Assembly (NCBI GenBank): GCA_029065825.1
Contig: JAIEHQ010000003.1
Span: forward strand, 1-8,179
Direction: 5' to 3'
DNA length: 8,179 nucleotides
Source of the DNA: Alistipes sp.
Lineage (GTDB): Bacteria > Bacteroidota > Bacteroidia > Bacteroidales > Rikenellaceae
Below, piece by piece: positions 7,396 to 8,179 of this stretch (position 1 is the first letter of the stretch; every line of letters starts with the position of its first letter). The position numbers and the translations under genes are program-made. The notes under the pieces were generated by a model. That model saw only the letters and a program-made list of their open reading frames with translations, was not told the origin of the DNA and searched no databases.

Positions 7396-7437
7396 TCCGA
7401 ACTCTCGGAGAGGCGGCTGCCTCTCCGAGAGTTCGGA
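7396..7437 (-). terminator. Perfect 19-bp hairpin between the BACON-like and nuclease genes; leaky terminator or processing site
   Basis: The arms 7396-7414 and 7419-7437 pair perfectly around a 4-base loop. On the minus strand the hairpin begins 15 bases after the BACON-like gene's stop codon and ends 25 bases before the nuclease ATG. The bases after it read only ATTCTTG on the transcript side, a poor U tract. It may be a partial terminator or an mRNA-stabilising hairpin. The 25 bases left before the nuclease start hold no convincing Bacteroidota promoter (TTG at -33, TAnnTTTG at -7). Confidence 0.7.
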
Positions 7438-7452
7438 AAACAATACGTCGAA

Positions 7453-8179
7453 TCAATAAACCTGCAGGCCGATGATACCCGCACGGCTCTTGTTGGCGGA
7501 ATCGCTGGCCCCCTTGAACTCCTCCGAAGTCGAGATCGTGACGGTAGATTCCTCCGTCAGACCGGTAAGCTCGAAGGTAAAGTAGTTCGCATCGGTCAGC
7601 TCCATCGTGAAGGCATTGCCGCTGCCCGAATATCCCGCGTTGGCAGGAACATCGACCGGCGAACCCGTCACGCTGCCGCCGCCGTTCACGCGGACATACA
7701 CCTTCGTCGGGGCATTGCTCCAGCCGACGGCATAGAACGACAGCTTCTTGTCGCCCGTCACACCCAGCGCGGGCGTGGTATAGGCTCCGGCGAACTTGCT
7801 CTTGCCCAGACGCAGGAACTTCTCCGCCTCCGAGGTCGTCTCGCCCTCCTTGACCGCTACGGTCGAGGAACCGTAATAGTAATCCACCTTCGAATCATCG
7901 GTCTCAGGCAGCATACCTGCCATCCAGGAATAGATACCCTTGGTATCCCCGGGCTCTTCGCCGCCGCCCTGGCCCGCCTCCTGCGTCACGGCGACGGTCT
8001 TGCTGTCGCCGCCGGCCAGCGCGATGGTCAGCGTCTGGCTGATCGCGGCACCGCTGTTGGGAGCCGCAGTCACGGTCACGGTGTTGGCATCGTTATCGAC
8101 CGTTGCGCTCAGGGGGGGGGTCAAGCCGCTTACCGACAACAGGTTGTCGCCCTTGTTCTCGACTACGACGGTAATGACC
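7453..8179 (-). CDS. BACON-like repeat protein with C-terminal beta-rich domain (partial at 5' end)
   Basis: The frame is open to the window's right edge (first whole codon at 8178), giving the last 241 residues of a longer protein; a TTG at 8139 is only an internal Leu codon. Visible residues 1-68 form a BACON/Ig-like beta-sandwich unit: VITVVVENKG, LSATVDNDANTVTV, then a closing SKTVAVTQEAG strand typical of BACON. A Gly/Glu-rich linker follows at about 69-80. The remaining 160 residues are beta-rich with FLRLGKSKFAGAYTTPAL, KLSFYAVGW and a final GIIGLQVY, like the jelly-roll, binding-type ends of Bacteroidota surface proteins; I cannot name the domain. There are no catalytic motifs. Its N-terminus, and so its signal peptide, is not visible; a surface lipoprotein is likely by analogy. 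It lies just upstream of the nuclease operon on the same strand, separated by a hairpin, and may be a ligand-binding or adhesive component. A C9 tract interrupts the visible N-terminal unit. Confidence 0.8.
   Translation of the reverse strand, partial: VITVVVENKGDNLLSVSGLTPPLSATVDNDANTVTVTAAPNSGAAISQTLTIALAGGDSKTVAVTQEAGQGGGEEPGDTKGIYSWMAGMLPETDDSKVDYYYGSSTVAVKEGETTSEAEKFLRLGKSKFAGAYTTPALGVTGDKKLSFYAVGWSNAPTKVYVRVNGGGSVTGSPVDVPANAGYSGSGNAFTMELTDANYFTFELTGLTEESTVTISTSEEFKGASDSANKSRAGIIGLQVY
8112..8120 (-). repeat. Intragenic C9 homopolymer, candidate contingency locus
   Basis: Nine G on the plus strand give nine C on the coding strand of the BACON-like gene, within the codons for Thr-Pro-Pro-Leu (visible residues 20-23). 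The present length keeps the frame open. Loss of one C gives an immediate TGA after the tract; gain of one C gives a TAA after six further codons beyond the tract. Such tracts mutate readily by slippage. Confidence 0.85.

Noticed and set aside
5134..7475. Long plus-strand open frames opposite the EEP and NUC1 genes (5134-6162 and 6159-7475)
   Set aside because: Both are antisense shadows of genes whose catalytic motifs are complete on the minus strand; neither shows a recognisable motif.
7453..8139. TTG at 8139 as the real start of the BACON-like protein
   Set aside because: The frame continues upstream to the window edge with sensible beta-strand sequence (VITVVVENKG), and a start there would cut a BACON-like unit and leave no signal peptide.

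Overview
The window looks like a chromosomal stretch from a GC-rich gut Bacteroidota, most likely Alistipes or a close relative (inference). The reasons are high GC content, Bacteroidota-type lipoproteins (Cys followed by acidic residues), a carboxypeptidase-regulatory-domain TonB receptor, a DUF5689-type protein, BACON-like domains and weak Shine-Dalgarno sequences. No RNA genes, CRISPR arrays or insertion sequences were seen.

Layout. Bases 1-864 (+) hold the C-terminal part of an M16-family peptidase. Bases 865-1307 are a convergent junction with two strong hairpin terminators after the peptidase gene, a short hexamer repeat, a terminator facing the other way, and a run of nine C. From the right edge down to 1308 everything is on the minus strand. 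In transcription order: a BACON-like cell-envelope protein (5' end outside the window), a surface lipoprotein nuclease of the DNA/RNA non-specific (NUC1) family, a secreted endonuclease/exonuclease/phosphatase (EEP) family enzyme, a TonB-dependent outer-membrane receptor, and a DUF5689-like lipoprotein with OB-fold-like sequence. The last four genes are 14, 14 and 20 bases apart and share one 3' terminator, so they are almost certainly one operon.

How the genes may work together. A lipoprotein nuclease on the cell surface would cut extracellular DNA or RNA. The TonB receptor with the DUF5689 lipoprotein, which may play the role SusD plays beside SusC, would bind and import fragments. The secreted EEP enzyme would degrade them further in the periplasm. 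This would be a nucleic-acid (phosphate, nucleoside) scavenging locus built like a polysaccharide utilisation locus but with nucleases in place of glycoside hydrolases. The enzyme families are well supported by motifs; the joint function is inference.

Two features suggest extra control. A C9 tract lies inside the coding sequence of the BACON-like protein, where gain or loss of one base would end translation almost at once (a candidate phase-variation switch). A perfect 19-bp hairpin lies between that gene and the nuclease gene and could act as a leaky terminator or mRNA-processing site.
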